Source: UBA5794 sp963714375 (lineage in GTDB: Bacteria; Actinomycetota; Acidimicrobiia; Spongiisociales; UBA5794). Taken from it: DNA of 64,000 bases. Positions 1 through 8,467 of the stretch are shown here, piece by piece. Location of the stretch: contig CAVQOG010000006.1 of the NCBI GenBank assembly GCA_963714375.1, positions 496,001-560,000 of the forward strand. The letters are read 5' to 3'. Numbering within the stretch: the first letter of the stretch is position 1; each line of letters begins with the position of its first letter. The notes under the pieces were generated by a model. That model ran no database searches, was not told where the DNA came from, and was given only the letters and a program-made list of their open reading frames with translations. Position numbers and translations under genes: made by a program.

Positions 1-285
1 TTGGACGCCCCCGCAGGTCAAGCGGCGTACAACGTCGCAAAGTCCGGCGTGCTCGCACTGGCGAAATCGGTCGCAACCGAACTGCTGGATACGAACACAA
101 CGTGCAACGCGCTCCTTCCCTCGGTCATCAACACTGACGCCACTCGTTCGGCGCTTCCCTACGCGGACTATGTGAACTGGCCACAGCCCGAAGACATCGC
201 GGTTGTGATCAACTTCATTGCGAGCGAACAATCCAAGGTCATCAACGGAGCGTTCATCCCCGTGTGGGGCACCGCAATCATCTAG
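1..285 (+). CDS. Short-chain dehydrogenase/reductase, C-terminal part
   Basis: The gene enters from the left edge, so only the last 94 residues are seen and the first codon here is not its true start. A YNVAK stretch at residues 10-14 is the catalytic Tyr-x-x-x-Lys of classical SDR enzymes, followed by the usual helix and the substrate-loop sequence LLPSVINTDATR, where many SDRs have PG-x-x-x-T. The ending GAFIPVWG resembles the G-x-x-x-x-V-x-G terminus of the family. SDRs use NAD(P)H to reduce or oxidise alcohols; the substrate cannot be read from this fragment. It stands 13 bases before a GMC oxidoreductase, so the two may share a transcript. Confidence 0.8.
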   Translation: MDAPAGQAAYNVAKSGVLALAKSVATELLDTNTTCNALLPSVINTDATRSALPYADYVNWPQPEDIAVVINFIASEQSKVINGAFIPVWGTAII

Positions 286-298
286 TGGACTGTCACTC

Positions 299-1921
299 GT
301 GAACTACGACGTCATCATCGTCGGTTCGGGTTTCGGCGGCAGTGTCAGCGCAATGCGTCTTGCCGAGAAGGGCTATAGCGTCTGCGTTCTTGAGGCCGGG
401 AAGCGGTGGAACAGCGAGGACTTTCCGAGGACGAACTGGAATGCTTTCAAGTCCTTGTGGTTTCCAAGATTCGGCATGCGCGGCATCCAACGCCTGTCTC
501 TCCTCCCCGATGTGATGGCGCTGAGCGGTGTTGGGGTTGGCGGTGGATCGCTGGTCTATGCGAACACCCACTACGAACCACACGACCGGTTCTATGGAGA
601 CCCTCAATGGGCGGATGTGACCGACTGGAAAGCCGAGCTGGCCCCGCACTACGAGACAGCGCGGCAGATGCTCGGGGTCGTTCCCAACCCGCTCGAAACT
701 CCCGCGGACGACGTCATCCGTGAGATCGCCGCCCGCGCCGGAGTGAGCGATACGTTTCAACCGACACCGGTAGCGGTCTTCTTCGGAGACCCAGGTATCG
801 AGGTGGAGGATCCGTATTTCGAAGGTGCAGGACCGCGTCGCTCTGGGTGTGTGGCATGTGGCAACTGCATGGTTGGATGTCGCTTCAACGCCAAGAACAC
901 GCTCGACAAGAACTATCTGTGGTTCGCCGAACGACTCGGTGTCACTGTCATCCCCGAACAGCAGGTTGATGATCTTGAAGCCATCGAAGGTGGTTGGCGA
1001 GTGTCCTCCCAGCGCCCGGGAACCCTCATTCGTCGCAAACAGATGAGCCTCACCGCCGAACAGGTCATCTTCTCTGCAGGTGCGCTTGGAACAACCCGGC
1101 TCCTTCTTTCCCTTGCTGAAAGGGGACGACTTCCGAACATCTCTGAGCGAGTCGGCCATCTCGTTCGAACAAACTCCGAGGCAATCCTTGGGGCAGTCGC
1201 GTCCTCACACGACGTCGACTACTCAGAAGGGATCGCGATCACATCGTCGATCCATCTCAATGATCACACGCACGTTGAACCCGTCAGGTACGGCAAGGGA
1301 TCGAACGTGCTCGGTTTGTTGGCAACAATGCTTGTTGACGGTGGGCCGGGGCTCGCACGGCCACTGCGGTTTGCGAAACGCATCGCGCGGAATCCGATCG
1401 AGTTTCTCCGATCCCTGTCTGTGTGGAAGTGGTCCGAACGTGCGATCATCCTGCTTGTGATGCAGAGCAAGGACAACAGCCTGCGTCTCACCCTGAAGCG
1501 TGGATGGTTCCGCACCAAGCTCACGAGCGAACAGGGCCACGGCGAACCGAATCCGACCTACATCGCGGAAGCCAACGATGTAGCGCGAACCGCTGCTGAG
1601 ATCATCGGTGGAAATCCGATGAGCGCAATCCATGAGGTGCTGTTCGATACACCGACGACTGCCCATCTCATCGGTGGCTCTCCGATCGGGTCGAGCCCTG
1701 ACAACGGCGTGATCGATCCGTATCACCGCGTGTATGGACATCCGACACTCCACGTCGTAGATGGTGCCGCCATCGGCGCAAACCTTGGGGTGAACCCTTC
1801 CTTGACGATCACCGCGATGTCAGAACGTGCGATGAGCGGGTGGCCAGTGGCAGGACAGCCCGATGAACGTCCTCACCAGGATGAACCGTATCGGCCCCTT
1901 CTGCCGATGCCGAACCACTGA
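299..1921 (+). CDS. GMC-family flavin oxidoreductase (cholesterol-oxidase-like)
   Basis: A protein of about 540 residues starting with the FAD-binding signature VIIVGSGFGG. The chosen GTG at 299 places this motif at the N terminus; a longer reading frame begins at 218 but overlaps the SDR gene and adds non-homologous sequence. GVGGGSLVYAN is the second glycine-rich segment of the family, and the C terminus has VVDGAAIGANLGVNPSLT with the typical Asn-Pro. The overall plan recalls the actinobacterial ChoD-type GMC enzymes, which oxidise sterol-like or other alcohols. Unusually, residues 184-194 have the spacing Cys-x2-Cys-x2-Cys-x3-Cys (CVACGNCMVGC), as in iron-sulfur proteins. The substrate is not known. 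Confidence 0.85.
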   Translation: MNYDVIIVGSGFGGSVSAMRLAEKGYSVCVLEAGKRWNSEDFPRTNWNAFKSLWFPRFGMRGIQRLSLLPDVMALSGVGVGGGSLVYANTHYEPHDRFYGDPQWADVTDWKAELAPHYETARQMLGVVPNPLETPADDVIREIAARAGVSDTFQPTPVAVFFGDPGIEVEDPYFEGAGPRRSGCVACGNCMVGCRFNAKNTLDKNYLWFAERLGVTVIPEQQVDDLEAIEGGWRVSSQRPGTLIRRKQMSLTAEQVIFSAGALGTTRLLLSLAERGRLPNISERVGHLVRTNSEAILGAVASSHDVDYSEGIAITSSIHLNDHTHVEPVRYGKGSNVLGLLATMLVDGGPGLARPLRFAKRIARNPIEFLRSLSVWKWSERAIILLVMQSKDNSLRLTLKRGWFRTKLTSEQGHGEPNPTYIAEANDVARTAAEIIGGNPMSAIHEVLFDTPTTAHLIGGSPIGSSPDNGVIDPYHRVYGHPTLHVVDGAAIGANLGVNPSLTITAMSERAMSGWPVAGQPDERPHQDEPYRPLLPMPNH

Positions 1922-1927
1922 AGGCGG

Positions 1928-3220
1928 TCAATCGGGTGACGCGCTTCGCATCCCCGCAGAGACCGACGTCACGCGCTGTCGCACTCGGATCTCGCCGACG
2001 TCCTGCAACTCACCTGCGTTCGATGCTGTATCCATCTCGGCGGCCCATCTTCCGTAGAGGTTCGACAGCGGCCATGCACTGAGACCGTGGAGCAGCACGC
2101 TGAGGCCAACCGTTGCTGAGACGATCGTGAGGGTGATCTCGGTCGAAACGGGATCGTATCCGGCGACGACCGTGCCCGCAAAGACAAGCGATGCGATACC
2201 TCGCGGTCCGAACCATCCAAGGAAGAGAACCGTTCGGAATGTGAATCTGGATCCGATCATTGCGATTCCTACCGGAACCATGCGGATGATGGTGAGGCTT
2301 GCAATCGCATACACCATCACCTCCCACGTGATATCTGCGATCCGAGGTCCGAGGATCAAGGCGCCGAAGAGGACGAAGGAAAGCATCGTCATGAGGTAGG
2401 AGATCGCTTCTGACAGAGTGCAGATGTCCGGGTATCGGTCGCGAACCAGCTTGCCAAAAACAAGGCCGGCCACAAAGGCAGCGATGAAGCCCGAGCCATG
2501 CAGCGGCGTTGCGATGAGGTAGCACAACACCGCAACAATCGGTACCGACATGAGTCGCCATTCGCGTGACATCCATCCGCGTTCGGAACACAGCGCTATG
2601 AGCTTCCCTCCCACATAGCCAACGATGAGACCGACAACGATCGCGATGCCGATCTCCTCGACAAACAACCGAAAGAAGCCGGTTACCGACGTCATCTCCC
2701 CAGATGCTCCGGCAATGGCGATCGCAAGGAAGGGAACCGCGATGCCATCGTTGAGGCCGCTCTCTACGGACAGGCCCTGACGCACAGGACTCGGAACCAT
2801 ATCGTTCGTGACAACCGCTTGGCCGAGGGCGGCATCGGTTGGTGCAAGGGTCACGGCTACGACGGCTGCTCCCCAAAAGCCAAGTTCTCCGAATAGTGCA
2901 GCGGCAAGAGCAATGCCAACCGCGATCGTCCCGATCAGCCCGACGGTGAGAAGGCGCGAGGGGATCGTCAGTTGTCTCCTCGCTGCCGCAACGTCAATAA
3001 CGGCAGCGTCGGTGAAGAGGATGATGACAAGGGTGCCCTCCAAGATGACCTGGATCGTGTCGCTCGTCAGACCAACCGTGACAAGGTCGAATGCCTCGGG
3101 ACCGACGAGAATACCAAAAAGCACGAAGATGATCGGACCGGTGACCGGTGTTTTGGCGAGGTATCTGGAGAACAGTGCGTAGGCAAGGATGACCCCGACC
3201 AGAATCGCCGCACCCACCAT
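1928..3220 (-). CDS. Cation:proton antiporter, CPA1/NhaP type
   Basis: A polytopic membrane protein of about 430 residues with a dozen or so hydrophobic segments. The pattern LAPTDAALGQAVV followed by VESGLNDGIAVP is the conserved core of Na+/H+ antiporters of the CPA1 family, the Asn-Asp pair being the ion-binding site. Such proteins exchange Na+ or K+ for protons across the cytoplasmic membrane. The ATG at 3220 is chosen because GGAGG lies six bases ahead of it; a start at 3247 is possible. It converges on the GMC gene with only six bases between the stops. No cytoplasmic regulatory (TrkA) domain is visible; the tail is short and hydrophilic. Confidence 0.85.
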   Translation of the reverse strand: MVGAAILVGVILAYALFSRYLAKTPVTGPIIFVLFGILVGPEAFDLVTVGLTSDTIQVILEGTLVIILFTDAAVIDVAAARRQLTIPSRLLTVGLIGTIAVGIALAAALFGELGFWGAAVVAVTLAPTDAALGQAVVTNDMVPSPVRQGLSVESGLNDGIAVPFLAIAIAGASGEMTSVTGFFRLFVEEIGIAIVVGLIVGYVGGKLIALCSERGWMSREWRLMSVPIVAVLCYLIATPLHGSGFIAAFVAGLVFGKLVRDRYPDICTLSEAISYLMTMLSFVLFGALILGPRIADITWEVMVYAIASLTIIRMVPVGIAMIGSRFTFRTVLFLGWFGPRGIASLVFAGTVVAGYDPVSTEITLTIVSATVGLSVLLHGLSAWPLSNLYGRWAAEMDTASNAGELQDVGEIRVRQRVTSVSAGMRSASPD

Positions 3221-3412
3221 GAAGAGCCTCCGTTGCCAGAAACCCACACCCTAGTTTGATAGAACCCGCTGACGTCCAAAGGATTGGCACATCATCCCAC
3301 CCAGCCGGCTATGGGCGGCGCTCCTGCCGACGAGCATGGCAGCGGTGCGCGACGGTACGCTGGTCCAGGCGTCGACCATCCAAGGAGGACGCAGGACCCA
3401 GAGGAGGTCGTG

Positions 3413-3892
3413 ATGTCCAGTTCGGTCGAAGCGTTCGTCGTGCGGCAGGGCGAAGGCAGGCTGATCTCGGGTCCCGCAGGTGGTCCCACGACGATCACCG
3501 CTCACACCGGCAATACAGGCGGTACATTCACCTTCCTCGAGAACGTCATCGGCCCGAAGCAAGGCCCACCTCGGCACGTCCACCGACGTGAAGACGAGAT
3601 GTGGTATGTCCTCGATGGGAGTTTCCGCTTTATCGCTGACGACCGGATATTCGAGGCCCCTGAGGGAGCCTTCGTCTTCGTTCCCAGAGGCACCGCACAT
3701 TGTTTCCAGAACCTTGAGGACCGGCCGTCGAGAATCCTGGTCATGTTCACTCCATCGGGGATGGAACGCTTCTTCGAGGAGCACGCTCTCCTGCCACCGG
3801 GCACTGTCGATCCAGACCGGTACCGAGAAATCGCAGAGCGAAGCTGGATGGAGGTCGTCGGCCCGCCGCTCGCAGTGTCACACCCAACCTGA
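3413..3892 (+). CDS. Cupin-domain protein
   Basis: A 159-residue single-domain protein. PRHVHRREDEMWYVLDG is the first cupin motif, with His-x-His and Glu as metal ligands, and PRGTAHCFQN is the second. The ATG at 3413 follows AGAGGAGG, which decides the start over an upstream in-frame ATG at 3284. Small cupins of this type include dioxygenases, isomerases and ligand-binding proteins; the substrate cannot be predicted. It is divergent from the antiporter gene and not obviously in an operon. Confidence 0.85.
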   Translation: MSSSVEAFVVRQGEGRLISGPAGGPTTITAHTGNTGGTFTFLENVIGPKQGPPRHVHRREDEMWYVLDGSFRFIADDRIFEAPEGAFVFVPRGTAHCFQNLEDRPSRILVMFTPSGMERFFEEHALLPPGTVDPDRYREIAERSWMEVVGPPLAVSHPT

Positions 3893-4023
3893 AGCGGACA
3901 TTGCTATTCCGTGATGTTGCAGGACACACATATCGACAACTTCGTACGTCCCGTGGGCGGCACGGTGGCGCAGGGCTCGTTAATGTTTCCGTCGCCGACC
4001 ATTGAAGAAGGAAGGAAGCAAGC

Positions 4024-4485
4024 ATGTCTGCGCCGTCTGTGACCTTTCGCACCACCCTGTCATCGTTCGGGAACAACACCGGCATTGAGGTGCCACCAGA
4101 GTTGATCGAGGAGCTCGGTGCTGGGAAACGACCGCCGGTTCTGGTGAACGTGAATGGCCACGAATACCGCAACACAGTTGGCGTAATGGGCGGCAAATAC
4201 TTGGTGAGTGTCAGCGCCGCGATTCGCAAGGCGACCGGTCTGGCCGCGGGGGATCCCATCGCAGTAACCCTGACCGTCGCCACCGAGCCTCGAGCCGCCG
4301 AGGTGCCAGACGACTTCAGGGCGGCATTGGATAGCGAGCCCATCGCAGCAGCATTCTTTGCGGAGCTGGCCAACAGCCTCCAGCGCTACCACATCGACCG
4401 GATCAATGGCGCCAAGACTCAGGAAACCCGAGATCGGCGAATCACAGGAGCAGTCGATCTCTTCCTTGCCGGCAAGAAGCGCTGA
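4024..4485 (+). CDS. DUF1905 / YdeI-like (OmpD-associated) protein
   Basis: A protein of 153 residues with two recognisable parts. The first 90 or so residues form the small beta-barrel of DUF1905 (VTFRTTLSSFG, then GIEVPPELIEELG, then the AGDPIAVTLTV strand). The C-terminal 55 residues match the YdeI/OmdA helical region (PDDFRAALDSEP to the GAKTQETRDRRI segment). The family is widespread, and its biochemical role is poorly defined. An AGAAGGAAGG run upstream serves as the ribosome site. The 131 bases before it show no gene. Confidence 0.8.
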   Translation: MSAPSVTFRTTLSSFGNNTGIEVPPELIEELGAGKRPPVLVNVNGHEYRNTVGVMGGKYLVSVSAAIRKATGLAAGDPIAVTLTVATEPRAAEVPDDFRAALDSEPIAAAFFAELANSLQRYHIDRINGAKTQETRDRRITGAVDLFLAGKKR

Positions 4486-4602
4486 ACACGGCAGTTCACG
4501 AAGGAAACAGCTGTTTAGCAGCGACCACACCAGAGCAACAAGGCACCTCGACCATCCACGATTCCCGAGCGCACGTCGCCATAGCGCAGGCACGCGGGCG
4601 CA

Positions 4603-4623
4603 GCAGTTTCGCTGCGAAACTGC
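4603..4623. terminator. Hairpin downstream of the DUF1905 gene
   Basis: A 10-base perfect inverted repeat, GCAGTTTCGC and GCGAAACTGC, separated by one base, lies about 115 bases after the stop codon at 4485. A second small hairpin (ACCCACC-gaa-GGTGGGT, 4629-4645) sits between it and the end of the tRNA-Glu gene. Neither has a clear T-run. They may end transcription from both sides. The rest of 4486-4602 holds no recognised gene. Confidence 0.4.
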
Positions 4624-4650
4624 AACGGACCCACCGAAGGTGGGTACGCG

Positions 4651-4723
4651 TAGCCCCGACCGGATTTGAACCGGCGCTACTGCCTTGAGAGGGCAGCGTC
4701 CTAGGCCGCTAGACGACGGGGCC
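4651..4723 (-). tRNA. tRNA-Glu (anticodon CTC)
   Basis: A complete cloverleaf can be folded. The acceptor stem GGCCCCG pairs with CGGGGCT (the first pair is G-U), the anticodon stem CTGCC/GGCAG encloses the loop CTCTCAA with anticodon CTC, and the T loop is GGTTCAAATCC. The discriminator base is A and CCA is not encoded. It lies beside tRNA-Gln and downstream of gltX, whose product charges it. Confidence 0.95.
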
Positions 4724-4744
4724 GCGCACGGATCAAGATCCGTG

Positions 4745-4819
4745 TGGCTCGGGGGGAAGGACTTGAACCCTCAATATCTGGACCAGAACCAGGCGTGTTG
4801 CCAATTACACCACCCCCGA
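4745..4819 (-). tRNA. tRNA-Gln (anticodon CTG)
   Basis: The acceptor stem TCGGGGG pairs perfectly with CCCCCGA, followed by discriminator G and an encoded CCA. The anticodon loop TTCTGGT gives anticodon CTG; the outermost anticodon-stem pair is a C-A mismatch. The U1-A72 first pair is the feature that bacterial GatCAB uses to recognise tRNA-Gln for amidation. This agrees with gatCAB and gltX being present in this window. It is 21 bases upstream of tRNA-Glu on the same strand. Confidence 0.95.
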
Positions 4820-4884
4820 AAGCGTGGCAAGGATACGATTCCCGACCCGATAGTGGCAACCTCGGTTCCTGCTGCCCGATTCCG

Positions 4885-5265
4885 TCAAGGCACCGAAATT
4901 TCAGCCCAGTTCGGGTTGTCGAAGCGCTGCACTTCAAGCTTGTTGCCGTCGGGATCGGTGACCCACATGTGGTAGAGCTCGTAGGTATCCGAGTGCTCCG
5001 GCTCACTCACATCGGTCCACCCGGCATCGGCGACCTGCTGGTACCAGCCGTCAACATCGTCGGCGACGATCGTGGTGATGACCGGTTCGGCATCGCTGAA
5101 CTCATTCCGTTTGCATACGCCGATGAACGAGGATTCAGTCACTCGGTAGATGAGGCAGGTTCCCTGATCAAGGACGAGCACCAGCCCGAGTACGCCTTCA
5201 AAGAAAGCAGCGGAACGTCCGAGATCGTTTGACGGCAGGAAGGTGATCAGCGCGTCGGGAGTCAT
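4885..5265 (-). CDS. VOC-fold (glyoxalase/bleomycin-resistance type) protein
   Basis: A 126-residue single VOC domain: ITFLPSNDLGRSAAFFEGVLGL is the first beta-alpha-beta unit, and HMWVTDPDGNKLEVQRF is the second with its typical D-P-D-G-N-x-x-E-x metal-ligand strand. Family members include glyoxalase I, ring-cleaving dioxygenases and binding proteins; the function here is not determined. Its ATG overlaps the gltX stop by four bases (ATGA), so it is translated from the gltX transcript. Confidence 0.8.
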   Translation of the reverse strand: MTPDALITFLPSNDLGRSAAFFEGVLGLVLVLDQGTCLIYRVTESSFIGVCKRNEFSDAEPVITTIVADDVDGWYQQVADAGWTDVSEPEHSDTYELYHMWVTDPDGNKLEVQRFDNPNWAEISVP

Positions 5266-6725
5266 GTCAGCAGCGCACGTGCCGTGGCGATGCGCGAAAG
5301 CGTCTCGTCCTTGCCGAGTATCTCGATCGATTCGAACAGCGGAGGACTGACGGTTGATCCCGAGATTGCAACCCGGATCGGTTGGAAACCTTTTCGGGCC
5401 GACATTTCGTTCGCCTCAAGCACACCTCGGAGTGCTGCATCGATAGCTTCGGTTGACCAATCATCGAGCACTTCGAGTACGGAAGCCGCACCGTCGAGTG
5501 CAATCGGGGCCTCTGGGGTCTCCATGACCTTGGACCATGACGCCTCGTCGTACGCGGTTGGAGCAACAAACGCGAAACGTGCTTGGTCCACAATCTCGGA
5601 AAGAAGCTTCGTCCGCTCCCTGACAAGAGGACCCAACGCCACAAGCGACGAAGCCTCATCAGCGGTGAGTGTCCTGCCGAGATCAGCTTCGAGCAGCGGG
5701 CGCGACACATCAGCAAATGCGGCGTCTGACATCTCACGAATGTACACACCGTTCATCCACGCAAGCTTGTCTTGGTCGAATACCGCAGGGTTCCGTGAAA
5801 TTGAGGTTCCGTCGAAACGCTCGATCATCTCGGACATCGACACGAGGGTCTGATCGTCACCGGGTGACCACCCGAGGAGTGCGAGATAGTTGTTCATCGC
5901 TTCCGGAAGAAAACCAGCTTCTCGATATGCGCTCAGTGCGGTGTCGCCGTGGCGCTTGGACAGCTTCTTGCCGTCGGGACCCATCAGGAGCGACAGGTGA
6001 GCATATGTTGCAGGGTCGGCATCCATCGCCTTGGCGAGAAGGATGTGTTTTGGGGTGGACGAGAGAAGGTCCTCGCCCCTGATCACATGCGTGATCCCGT
6101 AGTCGACGTCGTCAACGGTCGAAGCGAGGTGGTACGTCGGGGTGAAGTCTGATCGCATGATCACAAAGTCATCGACCTGGGCGTGGTCAAACACCATGTC
6201 ACCGCGGACTAGATCCGTGAACATCGTCGCACCTGGGCGCGGCACTCGGAACCGGATGGTCGCTTGGCCACCATCGAGCATGTTTCGCGATATCTGGGAT
6301 GGCTCCGGTTCGAGGCTTCCGTCATAGGCCGGCGACGATCCCATATTCCTCGCCCGCTGCTTGAAAACATTGAGCTGGTCGGAGGTCACGAACGAGTAGT
6401 AGGCGTGACCGTCCTCGATGAGCTTCATCGCCACCTCGCGGTAGTGGTCGTAACGATCACTTTGGCGGTACGTCCCGTGTGGACCGCCGACCTCTATGCC
6501 TTCGTCCCAATCGAGGTTGAGCCACTCCATGTGTTCGAGGATGTCGGTCTGGAAGTCGGTCGTTGAGCGTTCCGCATCCGTGTCGTCTGACCGCAGGATG
6601 AACGTCCCACCGAAGTGGTTGGCAAACAGATAGTTGAACAGCGCCGTACGCGCTGCCCCCACATGCAGATAGCCAGTGGGAGATGGCGCAAATCGAACAC
6701 GGACGTTCGTGTCGAGATCTTTCAT
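5262..6725 (-). CDS. gltX: Glutamyl-tRNA synthetase
   Basis: A class I aminoacyl-tRNA synthetase of 487 residues, the normal size. The N terminus RFAPSPTGYLHVGAAR contains the HIGH-type motif (HVGA), and KKLSKRHGD is the KMSKS-type loop. The enzyme attaches glutamate to tRNA-Glu, and in bacteria that use GatCAB also to tRNA-Gln. Both tRNAs are encoded just downstream, and gatCAB lies at 14-17 kb, so a non-discriminating enzyme is likely. It is joined by ATGA overlaps to the FAH-fold gene before it and the VOC gene after it. Confidence 0.97.
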   Translation of the reverse strand: MKDLDTNVRVRFAPSPTGYLHVGAARTALFNYLFANHFGGTFILRSDDTDAERSTTDFQTDILEHMEWLNLDWDEGIEVGGPHGTYRQSDRYDHYREVAMKLIEDGHAYYSFVTSDQLNVFKQRARNMGSSPAYDGSLEPEPSQISRNMLDGGQATIRFRVPRPGATMFTDLVRGDMVFDHAQVDDFVIMRSDFTPTYHLASTVDDVDYGITHVIRGEDLLSSTPKHILLAKAMDADPATYAHLSLLMGPDGKKLSKRHGDTALSAYREAGFLPEAMNNYLALLGWSPGDDQTLVSMSEMIERFDGTSISRNPAVFDQDKLAWMNGVYIREMSDAAFADVSRPLLEADLGRTLTADEASSLVALGPLVRERTKLLSEIVDQARFAFVAPTAYDEASWSKVMETPEAPIALDGAASVLEVLDDWSTEAIDAALRGVLEANEMSARKGFQPIRVAISGSTVSPPLFESIEILGKDETLSRIATARALLT

Positions 6726-7486
6726 GCAGACAACACCGGATTCATCAACGTCCCAATCCCTTCGATATCCACCTCGACCCGATCCCCTGCAACGATTGGC
6801 CCGACTCCGGCGGGCGTGCCAGTGAGGATTACGTCGCCAGGGAGCAGTGTCATGACCGAACTCACGAACTCGACGATCTCACCGATTCCGAACACCAGGT
6901 CACTCGTAGACCCCTCCTGACGCACCTCATTGTTGACAGAACAAGTGATCCGATGTGGCTCGGCAGGATCAAATTCAGTATCGATCGCCGGTCCGAGAGG
7001 GCAGAACGTGTCGAAACCCTTCGCTCGAGTCCATTGGCCGTCGAGTCGTTGTAGATCACGGGCAGTCACATCGTTCGCCGCCGTATACCCAAGGATCGAG
7101 GAGCTCGCGTCGTCGGCAGCGACGTTGCGGGCGACACGACCCATCACGATTGCAAGCTCACCTTCGTGATGAACCTCAGCCGATTGGGTCGGGATCTTGA
7201 TCGGGGACAATGGGCCGATCACCGATGTCGGCGGCTTCAGGAAGATGAGGGGTCGGTCTGGGACGCTGGAGTCCATTTCGGCAGCGTGATCGACGTAGTT
7301 CTTTCCAACGGCAACCACCTTGGTGGGGATGACCGGTGCGAGCAGCTTCACTTTGGTTATCGGCAGGACGGTCTCAGATCGCTCCCACTGGAAGAACGGC
7401 GAGCCGTGATAGAGACGAATTCCGTCGGGTTCCACGGTTCCATAGGTGATGTCCTCGGCGTCGGAATCGATGCGGACGATCTTCAC
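6722..7486 (-). CDS. Fumarylacetoacetate hydrolase family protein
   Basis: A 254-residue protein with the FAH catalytic fold. VVAVGKNYVDHAAEM begins the domain, HHEGELAIVMG carries the two metal-binding glutamates, and ANDVTARDLQ the following Asp and Arg. The C terminus LTGTPAGVGP is also typical. Family members hydrolyse or decarboxylate 2-oxo acids such as acylpyruvates and oxaloacetate or catalyse related hydrations; the exact substrate is not evident. Its stop overlaps the gltX start by four bases, and ilvE ends 25 bases upstream. Confidence 0.87.
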   Translation of the reverse strand: MKIVRIDSDAEDITYGTVEPDGIRLYHGSPFFQWERSETVLPITKVKLLAPVIPTKVVAVGKNYVDHAAEMDSSVPDRPLIFLKPPTSVIGPLSPIKIPTQSAEVHHEGELAIVMGRVARNVAADDASSSILGYTAANDVTARDLQRLDGQWTRAKGFDTFCPLGPAIDTEFDPAEPHRITCSVNNEVRQEGSTSDLVFGIGEIVEFVSSVMTLLPGDVILTGTPAGVGPIVAGDRVEVDIEGIGTLMNPVLSA

Positions 7487-7511
7487 TGCTGCCTCCGCGT
7501 GTTGCGCGTGT

Positions 7512-8426
7512 CTAGATGTACTCGCGCCACTCTGGGTGCAGATCGAGCTTGCCGGTTACCGCACCCATGAAGAGCTCTTGGGCGCGTCGGGTGACCGGTC
7601 CGGGCTTTCCGTTGCCAACGGGGCGATCATCGACCTCGCGCACGGGTGTGACCTCGGCTGCGGTTCCGGTGAGGAACACCTCGTCCGCGTAGTACAGATC
7701 GGTTCGGGTGATCGCAGACTCTTTGATGGTCTGGCCATCCTCTGAGAGGAGTTGGATCACCGAATCGCGTGTGATGCCGTCGAGTACGCCAGCCGATGTC
7801 GGCGGCGTATGAACCAACCCGTCGCGAACGAGGAACACGTTCTCACCGCTTCCCTCAGCAATCAGACCATCCGCGTTGAGAAGGAGGGCTTCGTCGTAAC
7901 CCGCCTTGAGCGCGGCGGTCTTGGCGAGAACAGAATTCATGTACCCACCGGTGCCCTTCGCATCGGGCATGGATGCGTTGTGTCCGATACGACGCCATGA
8001 CGACACCGCCACGCGTATCCCATTGGCAACACCGTCGTCACCAAGGTAGGTGCCCCACTCCCACGCGGCGATGACCATGTGGACGTTCGCTCCTGCAGGG
8101 TTGAGACCCATCGAACCGGTACCGAAAAAGGTGACTGGTCTGACGTATCCGGAGCGAAGATTGTTCGCCCGCAGCAGCTCTTTGGCGGCCCCGACAAGCT
8201 CGTCGACACCGTACTCGAAGGGAATACCGAGGGCCTTGGCCGAACGCGCCAGTCGAGCCATGTGATCCGTGAGCCTGAATATCGCAGTTCCGTCGACTGC
8301 GTCGTATGCACGAATACCTTCAAAAGCTCCGGTGCCGTAGTGGATTCCGTGTGAGAGAACATGAACCTGCGCCTCATTCCAGGGAACAAGCGCACCATCC
8401 ATCCAAATGTATTCCGTTGGTTCCAT
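7512..8426 (-). CDS. ilvE: Branched-chain amino acid aminotransferase
   Basis: A fold-type IV PLP enzyme of 304 residues. EYIWMDGALVPWNEAQVHV and HGIHYGTGAFEGIRAY are the N-terminal family hallmarks, GTGGYMNSVLAKTAAL carries the lysine that binds PLP, and EGSGENVFLV and TRDSVIQL match BCAT enzymes. It transfers amino groups between glutamate and the 2-oxo acids of Leu, Ile and Val. The ATG at 8426 is preferred; an upstream in-frame start at 8471 would give a non-conserved extension. The S9 peptidase gene ends 41 bases upstream. Confidence 0.93.
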   Translation of the reverse strand: MEPTEYIWMDGALVPWNEAQVHVLSHGIHYGTGAFEGIRAYDAVDGTAIFRLTDHMARLARSAKALGIPFEYGVDELVGAAKELLRANNLRSGYVRPVTFFGTGSMGLNPAGANVHMVIAAWEWGTYLGDDGVANGIRVAVSSWRRIGHNASMPDAKGTGGYMNSVLAKTAALKAGYDEALLLNADGLIAEGSGENVFLVRDGLVHTPPTSAGVLDGITRDSVIQLLSEDGQTIKESAITRTDLYYADEVFLTGTAAEVTPVREVDDRPVGNGKPGPVTRRAQELFMGAVTGKLDLHPEWREYI

Positions 8427-8467
8427 GCGTCCCAGTTTGGCATGAACGGTGCCGCTAGTGGTCTGTG

